The notes under the pieces: model-generated
What the model saw: only the letters and a program-made list of their open reading frames with translations
Told to the model about the DNA's origin: nothing
Databases searched by the model: none
NCBI RefSeq assembly: GCF_000003855.2
Contig: NW_003101633.1
Coordinates: 62,001 to 126,000, forward strand
DNA length: 64,000 nt
Origin: Blastomyces gilchristii SLH14081
Taxonomy: Eukaryota; Ascomycota; Eurotiomycetes; Onygenales; Ajellomycetaceae
Reading direction: 5' to 3'
Program-made: the position numbers and the translations under genes
Part shown: positions 46,604-58,943 of the stretch, one piece after another
How the letters are laid out: every line of letters starts with the position of its first letter
How positions within the stretch are numbered: position 1 is the first letter of the stretch

Positions 46604-49317
46604 ATGTCGACGTCCGTGTTGGAGAAATGCAGATACTGCATCGCGACACTGAAAACCGTTGTCACTACTCCTGCTGAGCCAAATCACCAGAATGGACGAA
46701 TTCGCGACCAGGTTAATGACCAACTGGAGCGGTTCAGTCTCTGGACAGGAAACATCGGAGCTCTTCATCGACCGGACTCTCCTATGTCTCTTGAGACGCG
46801 CCTGTCCGAGGCAGGCGATGTTCTGAGCTATGTCTTGAATTTATTGGATGACCTCAGTGAGGTTACTGGCGAGCGTGAGGGAGCCACCGGTCCCTGCGAC
46901 TCCTACCACTCCTGACGGTCAGCTAATGGTATACTAGTCTTACAGATTGTGGCTATGGAGCGAGAACAAACAGTTGCTCCTATCTCAAATGATGATTGTG
47001 ATTTCAGCAATGATGATGTCGAGCAGAACAAGGAAGAAGACCTGAATGAAGAAAATGAACTCCTCAAAGAGATCAATGCATGCATTACGCGACTTTTTCG
47101 AGTCTCCAGCCTCGTCCACCAGGCTAATCCGACTGATCGCTTTGCAAAAGCCCTCAGTCGAAACCGATATCGATTCAATGATCAATTCGACATAGCTCAC
47201 GTAGCTGCGAAATTCCCAAAGCTTGCCACCGAAGAGTTCACATGGCTACGTAGGCGACTCGGCCGTGCCATTACCCACCGGCGGCATTACCTATGCTACA
47301 TCCAAGATCACCGTGAACAGTTAGATAACCCACTCAGTCGAGAAGAGCTTGACCGCGGCCCAGCTCCAGAACCCCAAGGTTACACAAACAAGCAGCTCCA
47401 TGATGGGAAGCTACCCCTCGACTGCTCAAGTCGACCGTCGACTTTCGTGACGAAGGCTTCAACCTTGGCTCCTGGTCGTATCACACCCCAAATGCTCACC
47501 GCAGAACAGGAGTCAGACTCCGAGGAGGACACAAGATCTTACACTACAATATCACGTTCGGTTGATGGTGGTGACCTTGAATCATCGACATTAGCGAGAA
47601 TCCCAAAGCTTGAGGATTTAAAAATAAAGGGCCAAGAAGAGTTCGAATGTCCCTTCTGTTTCCGAATGAAGAAATTTAAGAATGAGCGTGTATGGAGGCG
47701 ACATGTCTTTGCTGATCTCCGTCCATACGTGTGTACATTTCCCAAATGCGATGCTCCATACTATGGTGACATCAACCAATGGTTCCAACACGAAATGCAA
47801 AACCATCGTGTCAGTTACACCTGTCGGATATGCAACAGCAAGACATTCTACCTCAAAAAACGATATCTCGCCCACATACAACAACATCATCCAGATTTTC
47901 TAGAAGACGGGGACGAGCAGGTTGTTCTCGAAATCAGTCGGAAGCCTCTCGATCAGATACCTGCTCAGGATTGTCCTTGCTGCTCCAGTTGGATTGACCG
48001 CTTGAAGGAGCACACCGAGGGGCTTGGATTGCCTACTTCCACCCCTGATAATGTCCTAACTGTGATTCTAATGGTCTTCAAACGCCATCTTGCCTCCCAT
48101 CTAGAGCAACTTGCGCTTTTCGCTATTCCTATCGGTTCTTCCGCGGAAGGTGAGGTCGATTCGAATGTCGCTATTGAAGTGGATACTTCGAACTTCACTG
48201 TTGAAGTGGATGAACAGCTTGACGAAGAAGAACCTGAAACAGCGGAGGACTTCAAAAATAATCTGAACAGAACAATCAATAATGACGGCCTTGGGAGATT
48301 TTTCCCCCCTGGAGATACATACGTCAATGAAGTAGCCGAAAAAGCCGCTGCTCTTAGGAATGATCCGAACAATAGGTTAAACTCACCCAGCCAAATACAG
48401 GGTCTCACTACTGTGGCTCTTTACAAAACCATTCTCTATTGTGGTAAGTATTAAATTTTCAATTCAGCATAGTGTGAGGGTAAAACACGAAATTAAAAAT
48501 CACCCTGCATTAGATGACAGTCAGTCCATGAGGGAAGAAGACCGCTGGCGCAAGCAAGCGGAACTCGCCAAACTCATCACCGATATTGCAACGCGGGCGG
48601 ACCCAAACAACAGAGGTGTTTATTTTCACTTGATGAATACAAACCTATCTAACGCCGACAATCTCGACGGAAATGCGATATTGCGGACACTCGACTTTGA
48701 TCCAGATGGGTGGACACCACTTGGGACAAATCTCAGGAATTGAATTCTTATTCCTCTTGTTTATGCGCCCCTAAGTTCTGGCAGGCAGATGGAACGCCCC
48801 TATCTAATCATAATTGTCACTGATGGATGCCCAACTGGTGAATCGGAGGATGAACTACGCGACGCAATACTAGAGTGCAGCAAATTCCTTGGGGCAAAAG
48901 GCTACAGGAAAGACGGTACTTGAACATTCTATCTCTGCTTTTCTAGCACATATGAACCCGCAACTGATATTCATACAGCGGTCCGATTCTGCCTCAGCCA
49001 AATCGGAACGGATGATGACGCAAAAGCCTTTATGAACAAACTGGATATGGATCATGAAGTTTTGGAGGTGCTTTACAGGACACCCGGTGAGTATCCATCT
49101 TTTTTCTTTTTTACTTTCCATTTAGTTTCACATAGCTTACATAAATTAGAACTCATCGATGCGAGATACGATGAGCTGAGACATAACAAAGATGAACTAG
49201 AAGATTGGGTGAGCACACCAACCCCCTTAGAATCGATTTTTATGAATTTTGATACTAATATTTTCGTAGTTACTCTCCATGTTGCTGTCTCCAGTGCAGG
49301 CCTTGAATGCTGAATAA
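46604..49317 (+). CDS. acuF-like C2H2 zinc-finger / von Willebrand A protein, six exons, one in-frame TGA
   Basis: Exons: 46604-46874, 46923-48443, 48514-48915, 48979-49086, 49150-49208, 49270-49317 (2409 nt, 802 residues). All junctions keep frame with GT...AG; the last intron has a tactaat branch. Intron 1 is uncertain (46862-46945 also fits). The start is M20 of the longer frame (MSTSVLEKC). The middle holds the acuF-like C2H2 block: ECPFC, a CTFPKC...H segment, CRIC, HIQQHH (about 47641-47885), then ASHLEQLALFAIP. Splicing exon 2 to 3 gives KTILYC-DDSQSM, a beta strand plus MIDAS motif DxSxS; TPLGTNL and IIVTDGCPTGE supply the other metal sites. TGA at 48741-48743 interrupts vWA with perfect frame after it. 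Confidence 0.75.
48741..48743 (+). other. Premature TGA in the vWA domain
   Basis: Sits between TPLGTNLRN and ILIPLVYAP. No splice pair can remove it without losing the MIDAS Thr. Arg (CGA) or Trp are the likely originals by C-to-T or G-to-A change. It would truncate the protein after about 672 residues, before the last metal-site Asp. Confidence 0.7.
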
Positions 49318-49324
49318 AGGAATC

Positions 49325-50461
49325 CTAGCAGTGACTTTGCAGGCAACGATATATTAGAGCTATTTCCCAATGGTGATAGTTGATTTTCCGCGCTGGGAGC
49401 CACAGCCTGCAACGTCCCAGAGACCGCGGAGCATTAGTGTGAAGAATGCGTAGAAAGATAAAGGCTTCTCCGGCGCAAACATAGCCGTACCGGACTCCCT
49501 TGGCAACCATGTAGAAGAACAACTGTGTGATGACGGCAGCAACTAACCGCTTCAAGCAGAAATCAGGATCATCTGAGTCCTTACCAATTACTTCTTTGGA
49601 AGGATGAAAGTCCTGAGCCAGCCCTCCCATGATTTCATCCTGAGTGAGCCTGTGGGGTGCCTTGTACTTGATAGCGAGCACTGGGATGTGCTCATCACCA
49701 TCCTGGTGATGATGCAGAATTGATCTGCCAATCCTCCTGTGATCACCATGATCTCTTTTTTCTTTGTTTTATTCTTCTTACCCATTCTCTTTCTGGTACT
49801 TGATTCAGTCCCAACCATGAGTTCAACAGACAACTGCTGATCACCTGGGTTCAAATCAACTGCCTGAAAGTCCAAGGTTAGCATGGCTTTCAAAGATAAT
49901 TGATCCGCGCAAGCTGAATGCCCTCTTAAGCTCATCATTCTCATATATTCAGTCTATTATGGCCCGCACTTGATTTTCTACCATTTCCTGTTCATAGTAC
50001 TGAAGATCCCACTCTGAGGAAATTGAGCTGATAAGTTGGCGGATGTAGTTGAGCTGATGTAGAGAGGAGAAGAGCTTTTCTGTCAAGAAATGAGAATGCT
50101 GATTGAGCTTGTGCCACACCTTCATTTGCTCCTCAGTGAATGTGTCCCACAACATGATGTGAGATGGAACCCTCTGATTTGTCAGTCTTGTTACCGCGCC
50201 TTGAGTTGTTCAAGTAGGGTCTGTCATGATCTTGATCGCGACTAACAATTCATGGCAGGCATGTAAAAACAGAGGCAGTGTTGATGACTCTGAGCTCGCA
50301 GCCAAAGCTTCTGCTTCTTCATGTTGTTGTTGCTCTTCTTCATGCTGTCTTCTTTTGCTTCTCACCTCAGCTTCCGCGTCTTGACACCATTGTCTTTCTT
50401 GATCAAGTTCAGCTCTTTCTCGCTCGAGCTCAGCCAACAATTCTTGTATTTTCAGATTCAT
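49325..50461 (-). pseudogene. Fungal kinase-like protein, N-terminal half, broken
   Basis: The ATG at 50461 opens a Glu/Gln coiled coil (ELERERAELDQERQW), then STLPLFLHACHELLVAIK and TDPT-stop-TTQGAVT (TGA at 50210-50212, frame continues), VPSHIMLWDTF and SEWDLQYYEQEMVENQVRAI. After a frame change near 49945 comes GGLADQFCI, after another near 49720 IKYKAPHRLTQDE, and then LKRLVAAVITQLFFYMVAKG and RYGYVCAGEAFIFL (about 49470-49570). These blocks in this order are the N-terminal half of a big fungal family with a C-terminal kinase-like fold (FunK1 or similar; recalled). The kinase core is absent and the relic ends 8 bp from the convergent zinc-finger gene. Confidence 0.65.
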
Positions 50462-50479
50462 TCTAAAGGCATAATCTTA

Positions 50480-51440
50480 TAGTAATCTCCCTACAATGCT
50501 GTATGCACTTAATTACAATTCGGAAAGCCACATGGAGCAAACGTGGTAAACAAAGTGAACGGACCGGATTATCTTACTTCCGGGTGTATTTTGAAACAAA
50601 CAATCCGCCTTATGAGACGCTGGACAGAGAATTGGTAGAAAGGGTTCTAGTCGATTGTATCGTATGTACTATTGTCTAATCATATAATATCACCAGCATG
50701 TCCATGCAATGCTACCCAAAACGCTCCTACACCATTCCAGGCTTGCGTAGCATGGCCAAATCCACATCCATTTGCCATTGTGGTGCGTGTTTCGTTCACT
50801 AGCCGCAGAATGACCGTGTTTACACGAGACTAATGTGCTGAAATTAGGTTCGAAGCTTTGAACCTCTAATAATCATGAGTTCTTGACCGACTCGCTTCCG
50901 TTGCGGCGTGCCACGCTTTATCAATCTTGCTCTCCAAACTACAGCTACTATCCCCAAGAATTGTCATCCCACCCTACTCCAATCCCACAGCCAAAAGTGC
51001 GGGGAACCACATGATATATGAATCCCTACCTAGAACTTAGTCTTTTCATTGTACAATTAATACCTCGGTAGAGGTGATCTGCCCTATCTGGAACAATAAC
51101 CCCTCCGTCTGGCTAAAGCTCTGCCAGATCTGGAGCCCTTGGATGTCAAGATAACTGTATGTGCTGCAAGGCAACAAATTGGGTAGAGTAATGTGTCTTG
51201 AGATAACAAATCACATTTCTAACCCTGGCAGTGTCATCCTAGTCTTGAAAAGATATTTATCACAGGCAGATGTAGTAAACACCAGATTGGAAAGACCTGA
51301 ATGTCACTACAATATATAATCAAGTACTAACACCTGGACTCTCTCTTTGCCTTGTTCCAGGCAGGCTTCATAAAATCTATTACACAATGACACAGCTAGA
51401 TTGTATAGAACAGGTCATTGATTACACTTTCAGAAACTCT
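50480..51440. other. Balanced-GC intergenic stretch
   Basis: No frame with family character. CpG is present, so it belongs to the unmutated island; the mutated compartment begins inside the next LTR at about 51,640. Confidence 0.45.
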
Positions 51441-51445
51441 CAGAG

Positions 51446-51753
51446 TGTGGCGGGCTGCGCCCGATCAATCATATAGACTATTCCGTTACACTCCACAGAT
51501 TCCAACCGCTCCATTCTCGAACGCGTATGCTCCAATTCTCAGCCATTCTCGATCACCGATCCTCGGCCGCCACAAACGCGTATAGATTCTTCCGCCCCGA
51601 AGCCCCACCATGTACATCACCACATACACATATAAATATCCACTTAGATCACTGATTCTCACACTTTCTCTTTCTTTTTCTTCTCTAACATTTTTCTCTT
51701 TGTTATATAAGTTCTATTTATTATACTGATCTATTCAGTGTAGGCCTCTTATA
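51446..51753 (+). repeat. G2 copy 1 5' LTR, half unmutated
   Basis: Starts TGTGGCGGGCTGCGCC. The first ~190 bp carry many CpG (acgcgtatg, cggccgcc) while the remainder is AT-rich. The 3' LTR of the same element has lost nearly all of those CpG. Confidence 0.85.
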
Positions 51754-52077
51754 CTAGAAAAACATTCATCATCTTCTTATTAGAAATAATTATTCATATA
51801 TTGTCTTCTTATTAGAAACAATTACTCACTGAGATATCTGAACACATAACAATGTATAAGAAATAGAGAAACAGTTAAACAGTTAAGTGAACACTGAGTT
51901 TTCAGATAGAAGCTTGCTTATCAGTCACTCTGACTCTGTAATAAGATCTTACAAAGAGAGTAAGATCTTATAAGAGAATATCAGCAGAAGATCTGAGAGT
52001 TCTAATATCTCAGATATATAAGATATTCATATAATTACACTTTCACAGATATTACATATTTGATAATTAATATAATT

Positions 52078-53240
52078 ATGTCTAATGATAGTATGAGAGA
52101 ACTCTTAAATATAAGTATAGATACAGTATTACAGTAACTCTGAGTAATATTAAAACTACAATAATAATAAATAGCTGATATGCATGCAACTCAATAATAT
52201 TAATATGAAGAGATTTAATAATTATTATAATAAGAAACTCATACAATTTCAACATCTACAGAATTGAATATAAAAGCACTGAAAGAATACTTAGATACTC
52301 TTATATATTTTAATACTTTTAATCTCACTCTCTACTTATCATGAAGAATGAAAATACTTATAAAACTGAGTATAGATGAAGATATCATCAGTTCATTAAT
52401 TAATTAAAGTTAATATATCAATGAATAATTGAAGAATTGTATGAAATAGAAGTTTTATTTATAAATGAAAGTATGTGAATTAGTGTTATAAATATCTGAT
52501 AATATTATTAAATATCTTGATATTCTGTTTCAAGACACTGTCATACAACAGAAAGTATTAGATTGATTACAGAGTATCTAACAGAGAAACACTTCTCTTA
52601 CAATATTTATTTCTGACTTTGACACTAAGATTCTAGAAGCAGGTGATCAATCTTGAGAGAATTAAATGAAGATTAACATGCTCAAGAAGACATTAGCTCT
52701 TGAACTCTTACAGACTCTTGTAAGTATAGATGAAGATCAGACTTATAAAGATTTCTGTGTATAACTTCAGATATTGAATGATTATCTTATCAAGCTCAAG
52801 AGTATACAGAATAGTGATAGAAGATATTATACTTATACATCTGCACTGAAGAATAATAATGATGCAGATGTTATGAATTGAATAGACTTGAATATCTACA
52901 CATAAGCAAGAGTTTTCACTGTTTGAACAGACTTCTGAGTTTCTGAGATCACTTCTGAAGAAGTCACTGATTAATATTAATATAAAGTATACATCAACTG
53001 TAACTGATCAGAACACATCACTTTCAACTGTTAATTAATCTATGTATCTTCTTAATCAAGAGAAAGATCAGCGCCTTCTTATTTAAAGAATAAATCAGTG
53101 TCTGTCTGTGTCAATCACATTGCAGTGAAGGAAGATTTGAAAGATAACTATAAGAATACTCTGATGAAACAGGAAAAAGATTAGCTTCTGTTCAAATTCA
53201 TAAACAGAAGCTTGAAGAGATCAGATAATAACAATTTGAA
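52078..53240 (+). pseudogene. G2 copy 1 gag relic
   Basis: Begins MSNDSMRELLNISIDTVLQ then stops; fragments such as KMNIGTQFH-type charged helices follow but no zinc knuckle could be read. Matches 60129-61290 of copy 2, which has the same start, so the assignment as gag rests on position and conservation. Confidence 0.5.
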
Positions 53241-53249
53241 GAGAAAATA

Positions 53250-56200
53250 ACAATGAATACAATTCTTGTATCTACTGTGATTAATAACATGTATAATATG
53301 AAAGTTATGATAGACAGCAGTCTATGTCACTATACAATGATTAAATCTTCAGTTATAAGACATTATAATCTTAAGTGTATCCTCTTATTAAAACCTTGAC
53401 TTCTTGCAGAATTCAATAATTCAAAAGATGTTTGCATCTGTTATATAATGAAAATAAATATAAATATTGAAGAATATCAGTATGAAGATATCTATGCATA
53501 TGAAGTTGATAATCTTGATTATAATCTTATATTAGAACTTGCCTGACTATCTGAATAAAACATCTTATTAAACACTTAAAACAGGAGTTTAATATTCTCT
53601 AACAATGATAGGGTTCACAAGAATGATATTCACAAGACTATGAATCTGACACAGATCTCTGTCAATGCCTATGAAATACTCAGAAAAAGAAGTTGCTGAA
53701 AGAATTATCAATAGCAGAATCATGTATCAATCTATTCTATCAGTCTGACTGATATTAAAAAGACTCTAGAAAAGTTATCTTATATTATAATAACAGATTC
53801 TCATATAAAACTTTCTTAATAATATTATGAATATCTAGATGTCTTCTGACAAGATAATAATGCTACAAATCTATCTCTCTTACAAGGTTCAGAAGTGAAT
53901 CACAGTATCAAGTTGAAAAAGAAGAACAGCAAGAACTCTGAATTATTATGAGACTCTCTTTATAATATGTTCTGAGATGAACTTCTTCTTCTTCAAAAGA
54001 CACTCAATGATCTGTTGAATAAAGAATTCATATATATTAACAACTCTTTCACTACAGCCTTTATTCTCTTTGCAAAGAAACCAGGTGAAGAACTCTGATT
54101 CTGTGTGAATTATTGAGAATTGAACAGATTAACAAAGAAGAACTATTATTCTTTATCTCTTATCAATGAAACTCTAGCTCATATTGAACAAGCTCAATGA
54201 TTTACAAAGTTAGATATTATCATCACATTTCATAAGATCTGCATTGTTAAAGAAGATGAGTAACTTACAGTATTCTGAATATAATATAATCTCTTTGAAT
54301 GAATAGTCACACTCTTTGAACTGACTAATGCTCTCAGTATATTTCAGAAGTATATCAACTGAGCACTCTGAGATTTTCTTAATGAATTTGTATCTGTATA
54401 TCTTGATAACATTCTCATCTTCACTGATGAATTCAGAAAAGAATATCAAGAACATGTATAAAAGATATTATAACAGCTACAGAAAGCAGAACTGCTGATA
54501 GACATAGACAAGTATGATTTTGAGATTAAAAGTACAAAATATCTAGGCTTTATCATAGAAGCTGATAAGAAAATCTGAATGAATTCTGAGAAGATCTCTG
54601 CTATTCTTGAATGAGAGGCTCTGTACACTGTGAAAGATGTACAAAGCTTCATTGAATTCACTAACTTCTATTGATAATTTATACAAAACTTCTCAGATAT
54701 TATGAGACTACTTACAGAACTTACTAAGAAGAACTCAGTATTTCAATAGTCAGTGAACACTGAAGCTGTATTTACACAGATAAAGAAGATATTCATCAAT
54801 ACTTCTCTGCTTATAATATTTGATTCTGATTATAAAACAGTTGTTAAAGCTGATTTCTCTGATTATATCATAGAAGAAACTATATTGTAATATAATGATA
54901 AAGATGTCTTACAATCATATATCTTCATATCTAAGAAACTAAGTCTCACTGAATGCAACTATGAGATCTATAATAAGAAACTTCTCACAATTATACACTG
55001 TTTAGAAGAATGAGACTTCAAACTCTGAAGTATCTCTGAATTTAAGATAATTACAGATTATAAGAATCTCAAGTACTTCACAACTATCTGTAAACTCACT
55101 GAATAACAGATATAATAATCTGAGTTTTTAAGCTGCTTTCATTTTACAATACACTATCATTCTGACAGTCAGAACTCAATGATAGATACTCTCTTATAAT
55201 AAGAGTAAGATATATCATCTGATATAATAGATACTCACTGAATGAACTGAGAGCATCAGCTCTTGAATCTGAAGATATTAGTTAATCAAGATAAAACAGT
55301 TTATAATACTATACACGCTTCTCTGATTAGAGCTGTTACTGATATCTCAACTTCTTCTGAATCTACACTGAATAAACTGTGATATACAGCAGCTCAGACT
55401 AATGAACTTCTTCAAATTCTCACTGAAGCAGTATAACAAGAAGTGTCTTGATTTTCTCTAGAATTATATATAAAGACTGACATCTCAGAATGTTTAATAG
55501 ATGACAGTAATACTCTATAATTCTATGAATAACACTGAGTCTCTCACTCTGAACTCTTACACATTCAGATAATATAAGAGATGCATGATTTATATATAAT
55601 CAGTTATTCAGATTATGAATAACTATATTAAATAATCTCTCAAGAATTCTACTGATCTGAGATATTAAATAGTATCAGATATTTTATTTAAAACTGCAAC
55701 TATTATTCTTCTATTATCTTGTGAAAGAATTATAGAAAAGATCTGCTAAAACTGCTTAATATTTCTGATAGAATCTGATAAGATGTGATAATTGACTTCA
55801 CTATTAATCTTTCTGAGAGTAAGAGTTGTAGAAACATTCTGATCATTATAAATCAATTGAGTAAAGATGTAATATTGAAATCTTATAACAAGATAAATAC
55901 TGAATAAGTCACTGAAGCTTTTCTACAGAGCTCATTCTATCAGATGTATGAATTACTGAGATCTATAGTATCAGATCAGAGCTGTTAATTTATAAGTACT
56001 CTCTGAACAAGAATCTGTCAAGTTCTCAAGATTATATACTGTCTGTTAACTGTCTATTACTCTGAGACTGATGATGCATTAGAACAGATAATTCAGACTG
56101 TAAAGAATTATCTCTATAAGTTCTGTAACTACTTATAAGATGATTGATATAATCTGCTTCTACATGCAGAGATTGCTATTAATGAATAAGATACTGTTTC

Positions 56201-56810
56201 AACAGGTATAAGTCTGTTCTTTCTTACACATGATTATTATATAAAGATATTGAATCTTCTAGAGATTACACAGATTATACTGAACTCTCACAGTCTAATT
56301 CAGATTGCTGATAATATAGTAATAAAGCTCTGAGATATTTGTAACTAAGCAGAGATCTTCATAGCAACTGTGAAATAAGATTAAGAGAACTGAATCAATG
56401 TTCACTGAGATTCTGCTGAACAATATAAGATAGAAGACTTGATGTGATTGAATCTTAAGAATATACAGATCACATGTTTATCTCATACACTGAATTATCA
56501 TTATATCAAGTATAAAGTGATAGAAGTTCTAAATAGTCATAACTATTATCTTGATATATTACTAGAAATTTATAATGTCTTTCATACAAGCTTGCTTCAC
56601 TGCACTATCACTGATCTGTTCTCTTCTCAACTGACTTCTGACTGACAGCTGCCAGGCATCATAGAAGAAGATAATGAGCTTGAATGAGAGATTAAGAATA
56701 TTCTTGATAAGAGATCTCACAGCTGCAGCTGATAATATCTTGTGAAATGAATTGACTATGATTAACTGATCTGAACTCTGAGTTCTATGTTATCTGAAAT
56801 AGCAGTTCTT
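53250..56810 (+). pseudogene. G2 copy 1 pol: protease, RT, RNase H, integrase, chromodomain
   Basis: Protease trace VINNMYNMKVMIDSSLCHY (about 53278-53335; DSG as DSS). RT: FILFAKKPGEEL and FCVNY-stop-ELNRLTKK (54055-54140), FTKLDIIITFHKI (54200-54240) and VYLDNILIFTDEF (54395-54435), where the second Asp of YxDD is Asn. RNase [30 protein letters not shown] (54850-55010). Integrase: VIDFTINLSESKSCRNIL (about 55790-55840) and further traces to about 56250. Chromodomain: EEDNELE-stop-EIKNILDK and YLVK-stop-IDYD (56670-56760), stops on conserved Trp. Dead by nonsense and catalytic substitution. Confidence 0.82.
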
Positions 56811-56846
56811 GACTGATGAGAACTGCTTCTGAAAGAGAGAAGCTAA

Positions 56847-57154
56847 TATGACAGGCTGCGCCTGATCAATCATATAGACTATTTCATTACACTTCACAGA
56901 TTTCAACTACTTCATTCTTGAATACATATGCTCTAGTTCTTGATCATTCTTGATCACTGATTCTCAGCTGCTATGAACATGTATAGATTCTTCTGCTCTG
57001 AAGCCTCACTGTATATACCATCACATACATGTATAAATATTCACTTAGATTGCTGATTCTCACACTTTCTCTTTCTTTTTCTTCTCTAACATTTTTCTCT
57101 TTGTTATATAAGTTCTATTTATTATACTGATCTATTCGGCGTAGGCCTCTTACA
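56847..57154 (+). repeat. G2 copy 1 3' LTR, heavily mutated
   Basis: Same length as the 5' LTR (308 bp) but nearly all CpG are lost (one remains near 57139); starts tatgacaggctgcgcc where the 5' LTR has tgtggcgggctgcgcc. Confidence 0.82.
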
Positions 57155-58943
57155 CTGAGTCTGATTAAAGCTCTCACAGCAGCTAGTGTTGATAAGCAAG
57201 ACTATGAAGAAAATAGAAGATTGACTCAACTTGAAGAGTCACTTATTGAAATTATAATTTTAAACAGCATCTATACTAGTGAAGCTACTAGGAATAAGTT
57301 TCCCTGCTATCAAAGAAAGCAGTAACTAACTTTTCTAGAAATAACAAGTAATGCTTTATACACTCTTGATAGCAACAAAAGCTGACAGGTGATTGTAAGA
57401 TGTACTGAAATTACAGAGTGTATGATTCTTCACTCATGTCAGCAGAACTAATCAGCATCACTCAAAGTGCTGAGTTGAACAATATCTGCTATTATTGCAG
57501 CTGCATGGCTTGATTCTGATAGAGATTTTCAAGTTATCTTCAAAGTCATCAAAAATTTAAGATAAGAGGCTAGCAGACTTCAAGTGCTGCAGTTTGACTG
57601 ACATACTAAAAGTATTGCATCACATGAGTGCACCATGTATAGACTCTAGCCAGCTTGATTTGATCAGTGATCAGCCGCTCACTAGAGTACAGAGTCTGAC
57701 GAAAACTGAGTCTTATCATCACAATTCTCTGAAGTATACAAGTGTTTCAAAAGCATCACAGGTTAGAAAACACTGTGACTAGAATAGTAAATATTGTGAC
57801 TAGTTTTTATCTGTGAATCTTCAACTCTGATTTAACATGTTATCAAAGATTCAAGACATCTCTTACTGAAGCCTCTATGAGGCACTGTGACTCAATCTAG
57901 CAATGAGACATTACTTGAGAAGCTATTGATAGAGAAGTGAGAAAAGTTCCAATATGTGTTTAAGCTTAAGTGAGAATAACTATTTAAGAGACTGCTCTCT
58001 CATGTCTCTCTGACAAATATGTATATCACAGCTCAAATTTTATTCTTTGCAATTGATAGTGATTGAGCATTACTTAACTTGTGGGAAATTCTTTCATATT
58101 ATTGTAATAGATGAGAAGATGAGCTATCAGTGCTCTGTGAAGTACTTCTCATCACTAAGAGGTTTGAAATAATTAGATAACTTGATGCTAGCATCACTTT
58201 TTTCAGCTTCTTTAAGAGATGTCACATTCTCAATCTTCTTCAGAATCTATGAGATTCTTCTCATCAGCTGAATAATAAGTTTTTAGTTCAACACTCTGAA
58301 AATTTTTCTATTCATCTCAGTAGAGGAAATTCTTTTCATGCTTTTATAATCTTAGTGATAAAATCCCTGCTCACTCAGCTATATTCTAATTTAGCTGAAA
58401 AAAGCAATAAGTATAAAAGTAAATATTGTCATGTATCAGTCATATGCAAACTAGAAGAGCATCTTGACATACTGGTGTATGAGTTTAATCTTAATATTCT
58501 TGAATTACTCTCATCAGCAAACTCAAAGCTCACTGAAAAGAGTCTATATGTAACTGATAATATGTATATACATTATTTTCTATAATTGAAGCATCACTAA
58601 TGAAGCTAGGCTATGTGAAGTCTCAGAAAATTTATTTAAAGAGCTACTTCTCACTCTTAAAGATAGTTAAAATATTACTTTGACTCTATTCAGCAATGTT
58701 CTTACACTCACAATCAAGAGTATATATAAAGGAAACTTTCATCAACTCACATCTTTACAGATTAAACAGGTTGACACAGAGTAGATTATGAGTGAACTGA
58801 AGGCCTCTGTTGCACTGCTTAATATACTACATCAAAGTAACAGTGATTCAATTGAATGAGATTAGTTTAGAGTTAAATATATGCTGCCTCTTTGTTGTGC
58901 AATCATCAAAGTACAGGAGTACATTATACAGATTCATGTAGAG
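57155..58943. other. Spacer between two G2 elements; unrecognised relic
   Basis: A plus-strand frame can be followed in pieces (QDYEENRRLTQLEESLIEI at about 57205; MIKSLLTQLYSNLAEKSN at 58355-58585), with stops at likely Trp and Gln sites. It looks like a mutated protein-coding sequence, but I cannot name it. Confidence 0.35.

Larger units (their letters stand above)
51446..57154 (+). mobile_element. Gypsy G2 copy 1, chromodomain Ty3/Gypsy relic with both LTRs
   Basis: LTRs of 308 bp (51446-51753 and 56847-57154) bracket 5.1 kb. Internal order: gag from about 52078 (MSNDSMRELLN), protease (about 53290-53345), RT, RNase H, integrase, chromodomain. Stops are many and sit at Trp, Gln and Arg positions. 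Flanks cagag and ctgag are not a clean target duplication. Copy 2 starts at 58944 in the same orientation. Confidence 0.85.

Noticed and set aside
46985..47200. Minus-strand frames opposite the zinc-finger gene
   Set aside because: Shadows of a strongly coding plus-strand exon.
48444..48467. Short intron option at exon 2/3 of the zinc-finger gene
   Set aside because: 24 nt is too short and out of phase; 48444-48513 keeps frame and rebuilds the MIDAS motif.
51441..57159. 5-bp target duplication for G2 copy 1 (cagag and ctgag)
   Set aside because: The second base differs as A versus T, which C-to-T mutation cannot explain, so it is not a convincing duplication.
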